Below, in pieces: positions 40,972 through 51,322 of a DNA stretch of 64,000 nt (the stretch's first letter is position 1; the number at the start of each line of letters is the position of its first letter). Source of the stretch: Sediminibacterium sp. Its GTDB lineage: Bacteria > Bacteroidota > Bacteroidia > Chitinophagales > Chitinophagaceae. The stretch covers positions 40,385-104,384 of the forward strand of contig QYPL01000018.1 of the NCBI GenBank assembly GCA_007280515.1, written 5' to 3'. The position numbers were made by a program, and so were the translations under genes. The notes under the pieces were generated by a model. It was given only the letters and a program-made list of their open reading frames with translations. It ran no database searches and had not been told where the DNA came from.

Positions 40972-42036
40972 ATGTTAGACAAATTAGATGCCATTAAAGC
41001 AAGATTCCAGCAAGTGGGGGTGGCTTTGACCAATCCAGAGATCATTAATAACCAAGCTGAATTTGGTAAAATGAGTAAGGAATACCGCTTCTTAGAAAAA
41101 ATCATTATACCCTATGAGCGTTATAGGAAGGTTTTGGAAGAGCATAAATTTGCCAAAGAAACCTTGAATGGGGATGATGCAGAAATGCGTGAGTTGGCAA
41201 AAATGGAGATGCCTGGTTTAGAAACAGAGAAAGACAGCCTTGAAAAAGAGTTAACTAAATTATTAATACCCAAGGACCCGCAGGATGACAAGAATGCCAT
41301 TATTGAATTAAGAGCAGGTACTGGTGGTGATGAAGCCAGTTTATTTGTAGGTGATTTACTTACGATGTACACAAGGTATTGTCAGAAAAAAGGATGGAAA
41401 GTAGCACTAGTAAGTGAGAGTGAAGGTTCAGTAGGAGGGTATAAAGAAGTAATATTAGAAGTAGTAGGTGAAGATGTATATGGTACCATGAAATTTGAAA
41501 GTGGCGTGCACCGCGTACAACGTGTCCCTTCTACAGAAACCCAAGGCAGGGTGCATACTTCAGCAGCTACGGTGGCCGTAATGCCAGAAGCAGAAGAAGT
41601 AGATTTTGTGTTGAACCCTGCCGATGTGAAAATGGAAACTTCTCGAAGTGGTGGTGCGGGTGGACAAAACGTAAACAAGGTAGAGACGAAAGTAATGTTA
41701 ACGCATATACCCACAGGTACGGTTATTATTTGTCAAACAGAGCGTTCACAGTTAGGTAACCGTGAAAAAGCGATGGGCATGATGCGAACAAAATTATTTG
41801 AAGAGCAAGTGCGTAAGCAAGAAGATGAAATATCAAGACACCGTAAAACATTAGTAAGTACTGGAGATAGAAGTGCTAAAATTAGAACCTATAATTGGCC
41901 GCAAGGTAGAGTAACCGATCATAGAGTAGGGGTTACTTCTTATAACTTAGATGCCGTCATTAATGGAGAGATAGAAGAATTTATTGAAGCCTTACAAGTA
42001 GCAGAGAATGCAGAGAAGATGTTAGTGAAACAATAA
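40972..42036 (+). CDS. prfA: Peptide chain release factor 1
   Basis: [54 protein letters not shown]; start reset to ATG 40972. Confidence 0.97.
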   Translation: MLDKLDAIKARFQQVGVALTNPEIINNQAEFGKMSKEYRFLEKIIIPYERYRKVLEEHKFAKETLNGDDAEMRELAKMEMPGLETEKDSLEKELTKLLIPKDPQDDKNAIIELRAGTGGDEASLFVGDLLTMYTRYCQKKGWKVALVSESEGSVGGYKEVILEVVGEDVYGTMKFESGVHRVQRVPSTETQGRVHTSAATVAVMPEAEEVDFVLNPADVKMETSRSGGAGGQNVNKVETKVMLTHIPTGTVIICQTERSQLGNREKAMGMMRTKLFEEQVRKQEDEISRHRKTLVSTGDRSAKIRTYNWPQGRVTDHRVGVTSYNLDAVINGEIEEFIEALQVAENAEKMLVKQ

Positions 42037-42057
42037 TTCAGAATAATAATTTAATAA

Positions 42058-43077
42058 TTATTTCCCAGCAATTGTTTTTTCCCATTCCCAAGCGGTGCGC
42101 ATCATTTCATTCAAATCAAATTTGCAATGCCAGCCTAGTTTTTTAACGGCATAGTCATTGTTGGCATATATAGCTACTATATCGCCCGCCCTTCTTGGCC
42201 CTATTTCATAATTTAATTTTACACCCGATACTTTTTCAAAAGCTTCAATAGCTTCAAGCACGCTAATCCCATTGCCTGTACCTAAATTAAAAATTTCGGT
42301 ATTATTTACTTTATTTTCTTTAATAGAAAGTTGTAAGGCTAAAGTATGTGCATGTGCAATGTCACAGACATGAATATAATCGCGAATGCAACTACCATCG
42401 CGGGTATCATAATCATTGCCATGTACTTGCATCTTGGGTAATTTACCAATAGCTGTTTGTGTAATGGCAGGCACTAAATTTTGAGGGCGACCAATAGGTA
42501 ATTCTCCAATGGCAATAGAAGGATGCGCGCCTACCGGATTAAAATAACGAAGTAAAATTGTAGAAAGTGGATGCGCTACTGCTGCATCGTGTACAATGGT
42601 TTCTCCCATTTGCTTAGTAGCCCCGTAAGGAGAGGCTGCTGTTTTTAATGGAGTTTGTTCTGTTACTGGAATTGTATCTGGATTACCATAGACTGTGCAA
42701 GAAGAAGAAAAAATAAAATGCTTGGCTTGGTATTGAACCGATAATTGTAAAAGATTAATTAAAGAACTAATATTATTTTGATAATAGTCAAGAGGCATTT
42801 CAACCGATTCGCCCACTGCTTTATAAGCAGCAAAATGAATAATACCTGTGATGTTTTTATGCGCTAGAAAAATTTCTTCTGTTGCCTTTTTATCGGTTAA
42901 ATCAATTTCGTAATTTTTTATTTTTTTACCTGTAATTTTTTCAATGCCTTTTAAGGAATCAACAATAGACCTCGATAAGTTATCGGCAGAGATAACCTCA
43001 AACCCATTTTCGATTAAATCGACAATGGTATGAGCGCCAATATAGCCAGTGCCGCCTGTAACAAGAATAGTTTGCAT
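42058..43077 (-). CDS. galE: UDP-glucose 4-epimerase
   Basis: ILVTGGTGYIGAHT, FSSSCTVYG, SPYGATKQMGE, RDYIHVCDIAHAH; start reset to ATG at 43077. Confidence 0.95.
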   Translation of the reverse strand: MQTILVTGGTGYIGAHTIVDLIENGFEVISADNLSRSIVDSLKGIEKITGKKIKNYEIDLTDKKATEEIFLAHKNITGIIHFAAYKAVGESVEMPLDYYQNNISSLINLLQLSVQYQAKHFIFSSSCTVYGNPDTIPVTEQTPLKTAASPYGATKQMGETIVHDAAVAHPLSTILLRYFNPVGAHPSIAIGELPIGRPQNLVPAITQTAIGKLPKMQVHGNDYDTRDGSCIRDYIHVCDIAHAHTLALQLSIKENKVNNTEIFNLGTGNGISVLEAIEAFEKVSGVKLNYEIGPRRAGDIVAIYANNDYAVKKLGWHCKFDLNEMMRTAWEWEKTIAGK

Positions 43078-43108
43078 TCGAAAATATTTGCAACAAAAGT
43101 AACGAAAA

Positions 43109-44155
43109 TTATGCTTTGCTTGCCAGGGTAAATCCAAAGGTAGTGCCCACATTTACCTTGCTTCTAACATGAATAGTATCTCCATGGGCTTCAACAATAT
43201 GCTTGCATATAGCCAGTCCTAAGCCTGTACCTCCAATTTCACGGGCTCTTGCATCATCGGTGCGGTAAAATCTTTCAAATAAACGAGGAAGATGTTCTTC
43301 GTCAATGCCAATACCGTCATCACCTATTTCAATCAGTATTTTTTCATCTTCCATTTTATAAATACTGGCTGTAATTTGCCCATCAATTTTACCATATTTA
43401 GCAGCATTGGATAAAATATTTACCACCACTTGATAAATTTTATTTTTATCTGCAAAAACATAGGTAGGTGTTTCAGATCCTTTTTTAAATTGAAATTGAA
43501 TATTTTTTTTAAGCCACTTCACACTTAAATTATTTACCGCCTCGCTTATAATATCTTGAATAATAAAAGATTGCTTTAAGACAGGGTCTTTATTAATTTC
43601 TAAATTGGTAATAGAGTCTACATCACTTAAAAGTTGAACCAGCCTTTGCACATTGGACTGCGCCTGTTGTACAAATTTTTTACCCGTTATAGAATCCTCC
43701 ATTGCGCCATCCGCTAATAATTCTAAATAACCTTGTATAGCGAAAATGGGTGTTTTAATTTCGTGCGATAAGTTTTGTAAAAATTCTTTTCTAAAGGCTT
43801 CATTCGACTGAAGTACTTGAATTTCTTTTGTTTTTTGAGCAGCCCATTGTTCTACATCTTCTCTTACATCGTCAATACCTTTTTGAGGGAGTAGATATTT
43901 TTGATAAGCTTCTACTCTTTTAGTAGCCTTGGTTTGAGAAATAAGTTTGTAAATTAATTTGATTTTTCGATAAATAAAATATTCCAAAATTTGATCCATT
44001 AAAAAATAGATACCAACAAAACTTACTATAAAATAGGTAATGCATAATTTTGCATTTGAAAATAGTATAAAGATGCTTAGGGCTATCAGTGAAGCCAGTA
44101 GCAGTGCTGTTAAAGCTGCCAGCTGTTTGGGCGTTAAGTTCTTTTGTTTAAACAT
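43109..44155 (-). CDS. Sensor histidine kinase
   Basis: Two TM segments, H-box LQNLSHEIKTPIFAIQGY, N/G boxes NAAKYG, EIGDDGIGIDEEHLPRLFERFYRTD, GGTGLGLAICKHI. Confidence 0.96.
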   Translation of the reverse strand: MFKQKNLTPKQLAALTALLLASLIALSIFILFSNAKLCITYFIVSFVGIYFLMDQILEYFIYRKIKLIYKLISQTKATKRVEAYQKYLLPQKGIDDVREDVEQWAAQKTKEIQVLQSNEAFRKEFLQNLSHEIKTPIFAIQGYLELLADGAMEDSITGKKFVQQAQSNVQRLVQLLSDVDSITNLEINKDPVLKQSFIIQDIISEAVNNLSVKWLKKNIQFQFKKGSETPTYVFADKNKIYQVVVNILSNAAKYGKIDGQITASIYKMEDEKILIEIGDDGIGIDEEHLPRLFERFYRTDDARAREIGGTGLGLAICKHIVEAHGDTIHVRSKVNVGTTFGFTLASKA

Positions 44156-44204
44156 GTAATGAAAGCCTCCTTCAAAGAGGCAGTATGAAGGTATTCAATT
44201 ATTG

Positions 44205-44885
44205 CTAATAATCGAATTTGTAACCTACCCCTTTTACGGTGGTGATACAGTCGATACCTAATTTTGCTCTAATTTTTCTAATATGCACATCAATGGTACG
44301 ATCTCCTACAATGACATCATTGCCCCAAACTTGAGATAAAATCTCACCTCTTAAAAAAACACGACCTGGTTGAGCGGCTAACAAGTATAATAATTCAAAT
44401 TCTTTTTTGGCAAGTACATGTGTTACGCCTTTTAAGACTGTTTTATATTGTGTGATATCAATTAATAAATCATTGATGGTAATTACTTTTTTATTAGATT
44501 CAATAGGTTGTAACCTTCTAAATAGAGCCGTAATTCTACTTACTAATACCTTGGGGCTAATAGGTTTGCTAATAAAATCATCTCCCCCTAATTCTAATCC
44601 TTTAATATGTGAATCTTCATCGTTTAAGGCAGTAAGTAATACAATAAGTGTTTTGTCAAATTGTTTTTGTGTTCTTAAATATTCACAAACCTCAAAGCCC
44701 GTTCTTTTAGGCATCATCACATCTAAGATAATACAGTCTGGTGCAAATAAATTTGCTTTTTCAATGGCCTCGCTGCCGTCTTTAGCAGTCGCTACTTCGT
44801 AGCCTAATTTATTTAAATGATAGCTAATGATTTCAATAATATCAGGCTCATCGTCTGCAATCAATATTTTTATAGGTGCTTCCAT
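44205..44885 (-). CDS. OmpR/PhoB family response regulator
   Basis: ILIADDEPDI, CIILDVMMPKRTG, winged-helix GDRTIDVHIRKIRAKLG; adjacent to histidine kinase. Confidence 0.96.
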   Translation of the reverse strand: MEAPIKILIADDEPDIIEIISYHLNKLGYEVATAKDGSEAIEKANLFAPDCIILDVMMPKRTGFEVCEYLRTQKQFDKTLIVLLTALNDEDSHIKGLELGGDDFISKPISPKVLVSRITALFRRLQPIESNKKVITINDLLIDITQYKTVLKGVTHVLAKKEFELLYLLAAQPGRVFLRGEILSQVWGNDVIVGDRTIDVHIRKIRAKLGIDCITTVKGVGYKFDY

Positions 44886-44972
44886 ATTTATTAGTGCAAA
44901 ATTACCCTTTAAATAGCAGATCTATGAAGGGTGTTCACATTATCAAATTGTTAACTAAGCGCTATTTATAGG

Positions 44973-45629
44973 TTAAGATTGACTACGAATATGCTTAATA
45001 TAAGGGTTATGCTCTTTCTCTCTGCCCCAAGTAGTGGCTGGTCCATGGCCTGAGTAAATGGTAAGACTGTCTGGTAAAGGAAAAATTTGTTCACGAATGC
45101 TTTTGATTAAGTCGTTTGGGTTGGCACCTGGTAAATCGGTACGGCCAACACCGTCTTTAAAAATAAGGTCTCCTCCAATTAAAAAATCTTGCTGGCTATT
45201 GTAAAAACAAACACTTCCTGGAGAATGCCCTGGAGTAAGTAATACTTTAAAACTGTCTTTACCAAACGAGATAAGTTCGCCTTCTTGAATATATTGAATC
45301 GGCCCTTTGTAGGCATCAGTAGGAGCCCCCCATTTAGCGGCAGCCTCAGGCAAGCGGTCTAAAACAATTTGTTCATTGGGATGAATATGTGCAGTTAACC
45401 CATAGGTTTCACTCACATAATTATTACCAAAGACATGGTCTAAATGACAATGTGTATTTAATAATAAGGTGGGCTTTAAATTTTCTTTGCGAATAAAATC
45501 AGTCAATATTTTTTCTTCGATACGCGTATAACAACCCGGATCAATAATAATGGCTTCTTTGAACTCATTGTATAAAACATAAGTATTCTCTTGAAAAGGG
45601 CTGAAGCAAAAATCTTGAATGGTAATCAT
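44973..45629 (-). CDS. MBL-fold hydrolase (glyoxalase II-like)
   Basis: LLNTHCHLDHVFG, LLTPGHSPGSVCFY, GGDLIFKDGVGRTDLPG; start reset to ATG 45629 so that it begins just after pyrD. Confidence 0.92.
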   Translation of the reverse strand: MITIQDFCFSPFQENTYVLYNEFKEAIIIDPGCYTRIEEKILTDFIRKENLKPTLLLNTHCHLDHVFGNNYVSETYGLTAHIHPNEQIVLDRLPEAAAKWGAPTDAYKGPIQYIQEGELISFGKDSFKVLLTPGHSPGSVCFYNSQQDFLIGGDLIFKDGVGRTDLPGANPNDLIKSIREQIFPLPDSLTIYSGHGPATTWGREKEHNPYIKHIRSQS

Positions 45630-45631
45630 AT

Positions 45632-46672
45632 TTATTTGTGGGCGCTTAAGCTTTGACAAATATTTTTTACAATCATGGGCCCTTCGTAAATAAATCCTGT
45701 CCATATTTGAAGCAAGGAAGCGCCTGCATTTATTTTTGACTTGGCATCGGCTCCTGTGAATATACCCCCACTGGCAATAATGGGAATACGACCTTCAATG
45801 CCTTTGTGTAAGTATTTTAATACTTCAGTGGACTTGTCTAATAATGGCTGACCACTTAATCCACCTGCTCCCATTTTTTTTGCTTTCTCTTGATTCATTG
45901 TATTAAGTAAGCTGCGATCAATGGTGGTATTGGTGGCCACTAGCCCGTCAATTTTTATTTCATGGGTTAATGCAATGATATCGTCTAATACCGAATTTTC
46001 TAAATCGGGTGCCATTTTTAATAAAATAGGTTTATTATTTTTATTTAAATTTTGTAATGCTGAAAATATTTTTCTTAAGGATTCTTTTTCTTGTAGTTCG
46101 CGCAGGCCGGGCGTGTTGGGAGAACTTACATTCACCACAAAATAATCCACTACTTCTTCAAGGCCTTTAAAGTTGGTGCAGTAGTCTATCCATGCATCCC
46201 TATTTTCAGTCACTTTATTTTTTCCAATATTTCCACCCACCACTAAACTTGAATTATTTTTTGCTTTTCTTTCTTTTAATCTATTGGCAACCGCTTCTAG
46301 TCCTTCGTTGTTAAAACCCATTCTATTAATCAATGCTTTTTGATCAGGTATTCTAAATAAACGAGGGGCAGCATTACCTGCTTGCGGTTTAGGTGTTACA
46401 GTTCCAATTTCAACAAATCCAAAACCCAGCATTTCTAATTCATCTAAGTAGGCTGCGTTTTTGTCGAAGCCAGCGCCTAGTCCAACAGGGTTGGGAAATT
46501 GTATACCAAAGCAATTTTTGGTAAGGTTTTTTTCTTGGTATTGAAATTGAGCGGCTAGTTGTTTTTTCAAAAAAGGAATACTAGCTGCTTTTTGCAAACC
46601 ATACATAGATATAGTATGGGCCATTTCTGGCGGAAGCATAAATAAGAGATTGCGTGCTATGGGATACAACAT
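45632..46672 (-). CDS. pyrD: Quinone-dependent dihydroorotate dehydrogenase
   Basis: PNPVGLGAGFDKNA, RLFRIPDQKALINRMGFNN, NVSSPNTPGLRELQ, GASLLQIWTGFIYEGP. Confidence 0.96.
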   Translation of the reverse strand: MLYPIARNLLFMLPPEMAHTISMYGLQKAASIPFLKKQLAAQFQYQEKNLTKNCFGIQFPNPVGLGAGFDKNAAYLDELEMLGFGFVEIGTVTPKPQAGNAAPRLFRIPDQKALINRMGFNNEGLEAVANRLKERKAKNNSSLVVGGNIGKNKVTENRDAWIDYCTNFKGLEEVVDYFVVNVSSPNTPGLRELQEKESLRKIFSALQNLNKNNKPILLKMAPDLENSVLDDIIALTHEIKIDGLVATNTTIDRSLLNTMNQEKAKKMGAGGLSGQPLLDKSTEVLKYLHKGIEGRIPIIASGGIFTGADAKSKINAGASLLQIWTGFIYEGPMIVKNICQSLSAHK

Positions 46673-46757
46673 AACACAAATTTACGATGAAATATTTAGT
46701 TGCATAAACAACTTTTTACAAAAATGACTACATTTAGGGTGTAAAAATTCTTATTTT

Positions 46758-47933
46758 ATGCAAGAAGCGTATATCGTTGCAGGTTTTAGGACAGCTGTTA
46801 CAAAAAGTAAAAAAGGTGGTTTTAGGTTCATGCGTTCCGATGAATTAGCCATTGAAGTCATCAAGGGTTTAATGAAAACTTTACCTCCTGTTGATCCAAA
46901 ATTAATAGATGATGTTATTGTGGGCAATGCAGTTCCTGAAGCAGAACAAGGATTACAGTTTGGAAGAATAATTGCAGCGAAAGCTTTAGGCATTGAAGTG
47001 CCTGGCATTACCATTAATAGATATTGTGCAAGTGGTTTAGAAAGTATTGCGATGGCCACCGCCAAAATAAGAACAGGCATGGCGGATTGTATTATTGCAG
47101 GTGGAACAGAATCGATGTCGATGGTCCCCACCGCAGGCTGGAAAACAGTTCCAGCGTATTCTATTACAGTAGATGAACCAGATTATTATTTATCGATGGG
47201 CTTAACTGCCGAAGCGGTTGCCAATGAATATAAAATTTCAAGAGAAGATCAAGACGCGTTTGCACTAGCATCGCATCAAAAAGCAAAACAAGCCATTGAT
47301 AATGGTTTTTTCAAAAAAGGAATTTTACCTATTGAAATAAATGAAACCTATGTCAACGAAAAAAATAAAAGAGCCACGCGAACTTATATAGTAGATACGG
47401 ATGAAGGAGTAAGGGCAGATACCACCATAGAAGCCTTGGCTAAATTAAAACCAGCCTTTGCCCTAAAAGGTTCTGTGACTGCAGGTAACTCCTCTCAGAC
47501 AAGTGATGGTTCTAGTTTTGTAATGGTGATGAGTGAAAAGATGATGAACTCCTTGGGATTGAAACCTATTGGTCGATTAGTGAACTGCGCCTCTGCTGGA
47601 GTGCACCCTAGAATTATGGGTATTGGCCCCATTGAGGCAGTTCCAAAAGTGCTTAAACAAGCAGGCATGACAGTGGACCAGATAGATTTATTTGAATTAA
47701 ATGAAGCCTTTGCCTCTCAATCTTTAGCGGTTATTAGAACCCTTAACTTAGATATAAATAAAGTAAACATTAATGGCGGTGCCATTGCCTTGGGCCATCC
47801 TTTGGGCTGCACGGGTAGCAAATTAACGGTTCAAATTTTGAACGATTTAGAGCGTCTCAATAAGAAATATGGCATTGTGACTGCCTGCGTGGGCGGGGGT
47901 CAGGGTATTGCCGGAATAATCGAACGCCTTTAG
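46758..47933 (+). CDS. Acetyl-CoA C-acyltransferase (thiolase)
   Basis: NRYCASGLESIAMA catalytic Cys, NGGAIALGHPLGCTGSKL, CVGGGQGIAGIIE. Confidence 0.95.
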   Translation: MQEAYIVAGFRTAVTKSKKGGFRFMRSDELAIEVIKGLMKTLPPVDPKLIDDVIVGNAVPEAEQGLQFGRIIAAKALGIEVPGITINRYCASGLESIAMATAKIRTGMADCIIAGGTESMSMVPTAGWKTVPAYSITVDEPDYYLSMGLTAEAVANEYKISREDQDAFALASHQKAKQAIDNGFFKKGILPIEINETYVNEKNKRATRTYIVDTDEGVRADTTIEALAKLKPAFALKGSVTAGNSSQTSDGSSFVMVMSEKMMNSLGLKPIGRLVNCASAGVHPRIMGIGPIEAVPKVLKQAGMTVDQIDLFELNEAFASQSLAVIRTLNLDINKVNINGGAIALGHPLGCTGSKLTVQILNDLERLNKKYGIVTACVGGGQGIAGIIERL

Positions 47934-48024
47934 TTCATCCTTTTCTTGGCTTTTTTTCCATTTTTTGCCTAAAATATTATAGCTTAGGTACTTCGTTTAT
48001 TTCAAAATAAGCAAACTTATAACT

Positions 48025-51000
48025 ATGCGTATATCTATTCTTGGGTCTATTGTATTGGCATCTATTTTGTCAATGACAAGTTTATCAGCTCAGAAGGCAA
48101 AAAAAACAGCGCCTGTAGTAGCCGCCACTGAAACAAAAGTGGACATTAATAAAGTATTTAAAAATTGGAAACCACGTAATGTGGGTCCAGCTTCAATGAG
48201 TGGCCGTGTGACTACTATTGATGTAGAAGTAGCGAATCCAAACAATATTTGGATAGGAGCCGCTTCTGGTGGAGTTTGGAAAACTAATAATAGTGGTGTG
48301 AGTTGGACACCTGTATTTGACGAGCAACCTATTTTAAATATTGGAGCCGTTGCTATTCAACAATCTAATCCAAGTGTGGTTTGGGCTGGAACAGGAGAAG
48401 GTAATCCAAGAAATTCTGTAAGTATTGGAGAAGGAATTTATAAAACCTTGGATGCAGGTAAGACATGGAAAAGAATGGGCTTGGAGCAAACAAGAAATAT
48501 TCATAGAGTCATTATTGACCCAACGAATCCGAATACAGTGTATGCAGGAGCCATTGGAAACCCTTATGGTCAAAGCAAAAATAGAGGAGTCTATAAAACA
48601 ACGGATGGCGGAGATACTTGGAATCAAATTTTATTTACCAATGATACTTCTGGTCCTGGTGATATGATTATGGATCCAAAAAATCCAAATAAATTATTTG
48701 TAGCCATGTGGCACCATTACCGTAATTCTTATCATTTAGAAAGTGGTGGAAAAGGTAGTGGTATTTATATGACTATCGATGGTGGAAAAAATTTCACCAA
48801 ATTGGGAAAAGAGAATGGACTACCTGAAGGTAATTTAGGTCGCGTAGGTATTACGATTAGTAAGTCAAATCCAAATAGAGTGTATGCCTTAGTGGAGTCT
48901 ACTAAGAGTGGTTTATATAGAAGTGATGATGGTGGTTATAATTTTACTTTAGTGAATGCACAAAAATCAATTGTGGATAATCGTCCTTTTTATTTCCAAG
49001 ATATTATTTGTGATCCTTTAAATGAAAATACACTTTGGTATATAAGTCAAACAGTGGTAAAAAGTATTGATGGCGGAAAAAATTTCGAAACTATTATTCC
49101 GTATAGTGGTATACATCCAGACCACCACGCCTTTTGGATTCACCCTACCGATAATAAATTTATGGTAGATGGAAATGACGGCGGTATTGGTATTACAAGA
49201 GACGGTGGTAAGACTTGGATGTTTGATGAAAAAATTCCAGTAGGTCAATTTTATCATGTGAATGTAGACAATGAAACACCTTATCATATTATGGGAGGTA
49301 TGCAGGACAATGGTTCTTGGAGAGGCCTAGCTTATGCTTATACTAAAGGAGGGCTTAAGAATTTCTATTGGGATAATTTATGGGGTGGAGATGGATTTGA
49401 TGTAGTGCCAGATCCAGAAGATGCGAATTGGGTGTATGCAATGAGTCAAGGAGGTTCTGTGGGAAGATACAATACAGCCACTGGTGAAAGTTCTTATATC
49501 CAACCACCAGCGCCAGATGCAAAAACACTGTTACGTTTTAACTGGAATGCGGCCATTGCACAAGATCCTTTCGATAAAAAAACTATTTATTTTGGTTCTC
49601 AATTTTTACATAAGAGTAGTAATAAAGGAGCAGCTTGGAAACTTATTTCTCCCGATTTAACGACCAATGATAGCGCTATGATAGATCAAACTACTAATGG
49701 GGGTTTAAGTGTTGATATCACTGGTGCAGAAAATCATTGCACCATTATTACCATTGCACCTTCCTCTGTTCAAAAAGATTTAATCTGGGTAGGTACCGAT
49801 GATGGTAATATTCAAATGACTACTGACGGAGGTGCTAGTTGGACCAATATGACTGCGAATATTACAGGCCTTCCTAAAGGCGCCTGGGTTGCTCAAATAA
49901 GAACTTCTACTTATAATGCCAACGAAGTTTTTGTAGTAGCCAATAATTATAGACAAGGAGATTTTGCTCCTTATATTTTCAGAACCACAGATTTTGGAAA
50001 AACATGGACCAATATGGTAAGTGCAGCTAAAGTAACAGGCTACGCTTTAACAGTGATTCAAGATATTGCTGAACCGAATTTATTTTTTGTGGGTACAGAG
50101 CAAGGTATGTATGTTAGTTTAGACAACGGGGAAACTTTCCAACAATGGAAAAATGGTTATCCTTCTGTATCTACTTATGATTTCGCTATTCAAGAAAGAG
50201 AAGCCGATTTAGCTATTGCCACTTTTGGCCGTGCCATGTGGGTATTAGATGATATCAAACCACTGCGTAAGTTGGCCCATAATAAAGGAATGGCTAACAA
50301 CTTTTTTGTATCAGCACCTGATGCAGTCATTAATGCATCTTATAAAAATGCAACCTATGAGTGGAGTACTTGGGGAATGTATGATGCCGAGAATCGTCCT
50401 ACAGGATATCCTTTCACTATTTATTTAATAGACAGTGTTAAAAAAGCGAAAGTACAAATTAAGGACGCACAAGATTCTGTGATTAGAAATCTAAGCTTTA
50501 AAGTGGATTCTGGATTTAATAGACAATACTGGGGCTTTGAGCAAAAAGGAAAACGTGCAGCCGGTATGTCGAAAGTGGGTGGAGGCGGAAGAGGTAGAAG
50601 AATGGTGGAAGAAGCTCCTTTGGATCCAGAAGAAGAAAGAGAATATAGAGGAAGAGCTGTACTTGCTGGAAAGTATAAAGTAGTCGTAACTGCTAATAAG
50701 CAAAAGGATTCTATGTGGATTGAGGTAAAGGATGATGCTCGATTGGTAGATAGAAACCCGGTAGTGAAAAAGCAAGATGAATTAATGGAAAAATATCAAC
50801 CAAGTGCGGATAAGTTTAATAGTGTAATGGATCAATTGGATGAGGTAGACGCTTTATTACTTGATTTAAAGGCAGAATGGAAAGATAAAAAAGACAAGGG
50901 TCTTGATACTTTGAATAAAGCGCATAAAAAAATTACTGAAAAGGCTAAAAATTTACGTGAATTTATTATGGGTAAAAAACAAGACAAGCAGGGTTATGGA

Positions 51001-51234
51001 ACTGTTGCAGTGATTACACCTATTGGCATTATAAGAGATGCAAGTATGCTGCTTGCTGGTAAGAACACTATGCCAGGGGAGCAAGAAGAAAGAAAATTAC
51101 AAGAAGCTGAAGTAATGATTCAAAGTGTAGTTACGAAAGCCAATGAATTTTTCACAAAGGATTGGGCTGAGTTTAGAAAATTAGTAGAAGCCACTCCTAT
51201 TAAAAAATTCAAGGATTACGAATCTATAAAATAA
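48025..51234 (+). CDS. Secreted sortilin/BNR-repeat beta-propeller protein (paralog 1)
   Basis: Signal peptide; repeated GVWKTNNSGVSW, GIYKTLDAGKTWK, GVYKTTDGGDTWN (Asp-box/BNR) motifs. Confidence 0.9.
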   Translation: MRISILGSIVLASILSMTSLSAQKAKKTAPVVAATETKVDINKVFKNWKPRNVGPASMSGRVTTIDVEVANPNNIWIGAASGGVWKTNNSGVSWTPVFDEQPILNIGAVAIQQSNPSVVWAGTGEGNPRNSVSIGEGIYKTLDAGKTWKRMGLEQTRNIHRVIIDPTNPNTVYAGAIGNPYGQSKNRGVYKTTDGGDTWNQILFTNDTSGPGDMIMDPKNPNKLFVAMWHHYRNSYHLESGGKGSGIYMTIDGGKNFTKLGKENGLPEGNLGRVGITISKSNPNRVYALVESTKSGLYRSDDGGYNFTLVNAQKSIVDNRPFYFQDIICDPLNENTLWYISQTVVKSIDGGKNFETIIPYSGIHPDHHAFWIHPTDNKFMVDGNDGGIGITRDGGKTWMFDEKIPVGQFYHVNVDNETPYHIMGGMQDNGSWRGLAYAYTKGGLKNFYWDNLWGGDGFDVVPDPEDANWVYAMSQGGSVGRYNTATGESSYIQPPAPDAKTLLRFNWNAAIAQDPFDKKTIYFGSQFLHKSSNKGAAWKLISPDLTTNDSAMIDQTTNGGLSVDITGAENHCTIITIAPSSVQKDLIWVGTDDGNIQMTTDGGASWTNMTANITGLPKGAWVAQIRTSTYNANEVFVVANNYRQGDFAPYIFRTTDFGKTWTNMVSAAKVTGYALTVIQDIAEPNLFFVGTEQGMYVSLDNGETFQQWKNGYPSVSTYDFAIQEREADLAIATFGRAMWVLDDIKPLRKLAHNKGMANNFFVSAPDAVINASYKNATYEWSTWGMYDAENRPTGYPFTIYLIDSVKKAKVQIKDAQDSVIRNLSFKVDSGFNRQYWGFEQKGKRAAGMSKVGGGGRGRRMVEEAPLDPEEEREYRGRAVLAGKYKVVVTANKQKDSMWIEVKDDARLVDRNPVVKKQDELMEKYQPSADKFNSVMDQLDEVDALLLDLKAEWKDKKDKGLDTLNKAHKKITEKAKNLREFIMGKKQDKQGYGTVAVITPIGIIRDASMLLAGKNTMPGEQEERKLQEAEVMIQSVVTKANEFFTKDWAEFRKLVEATPIKKFKDYESIK

Positions 51235-51245
51235 ATATTAAGAAT

Positions 51246-51281
51246 TTGAATCCTAATAGAAATTTAGGATTCAATTTTTTT
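51246..51281 (+). terminator. Rho-independent terminator between the two BNR genes
   Basis: TTGAATCCTAA-TAGAAAT-TTAGGATTCAA 11-bp stem followed by T-rich run. Confidence 0.75.
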
Positions 51282-51322
51282 CTCTCTAATGATTTTAAAA
51301 ATGCCCTCTAATAATTTAAAAA

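Noticed and set aside
43109-44885. Two-component pair as an unusual regulatory system
   Set aside because: Standard OmpR-type regulator and TM histidine kinase architecture; nothing atypical in the sequence.
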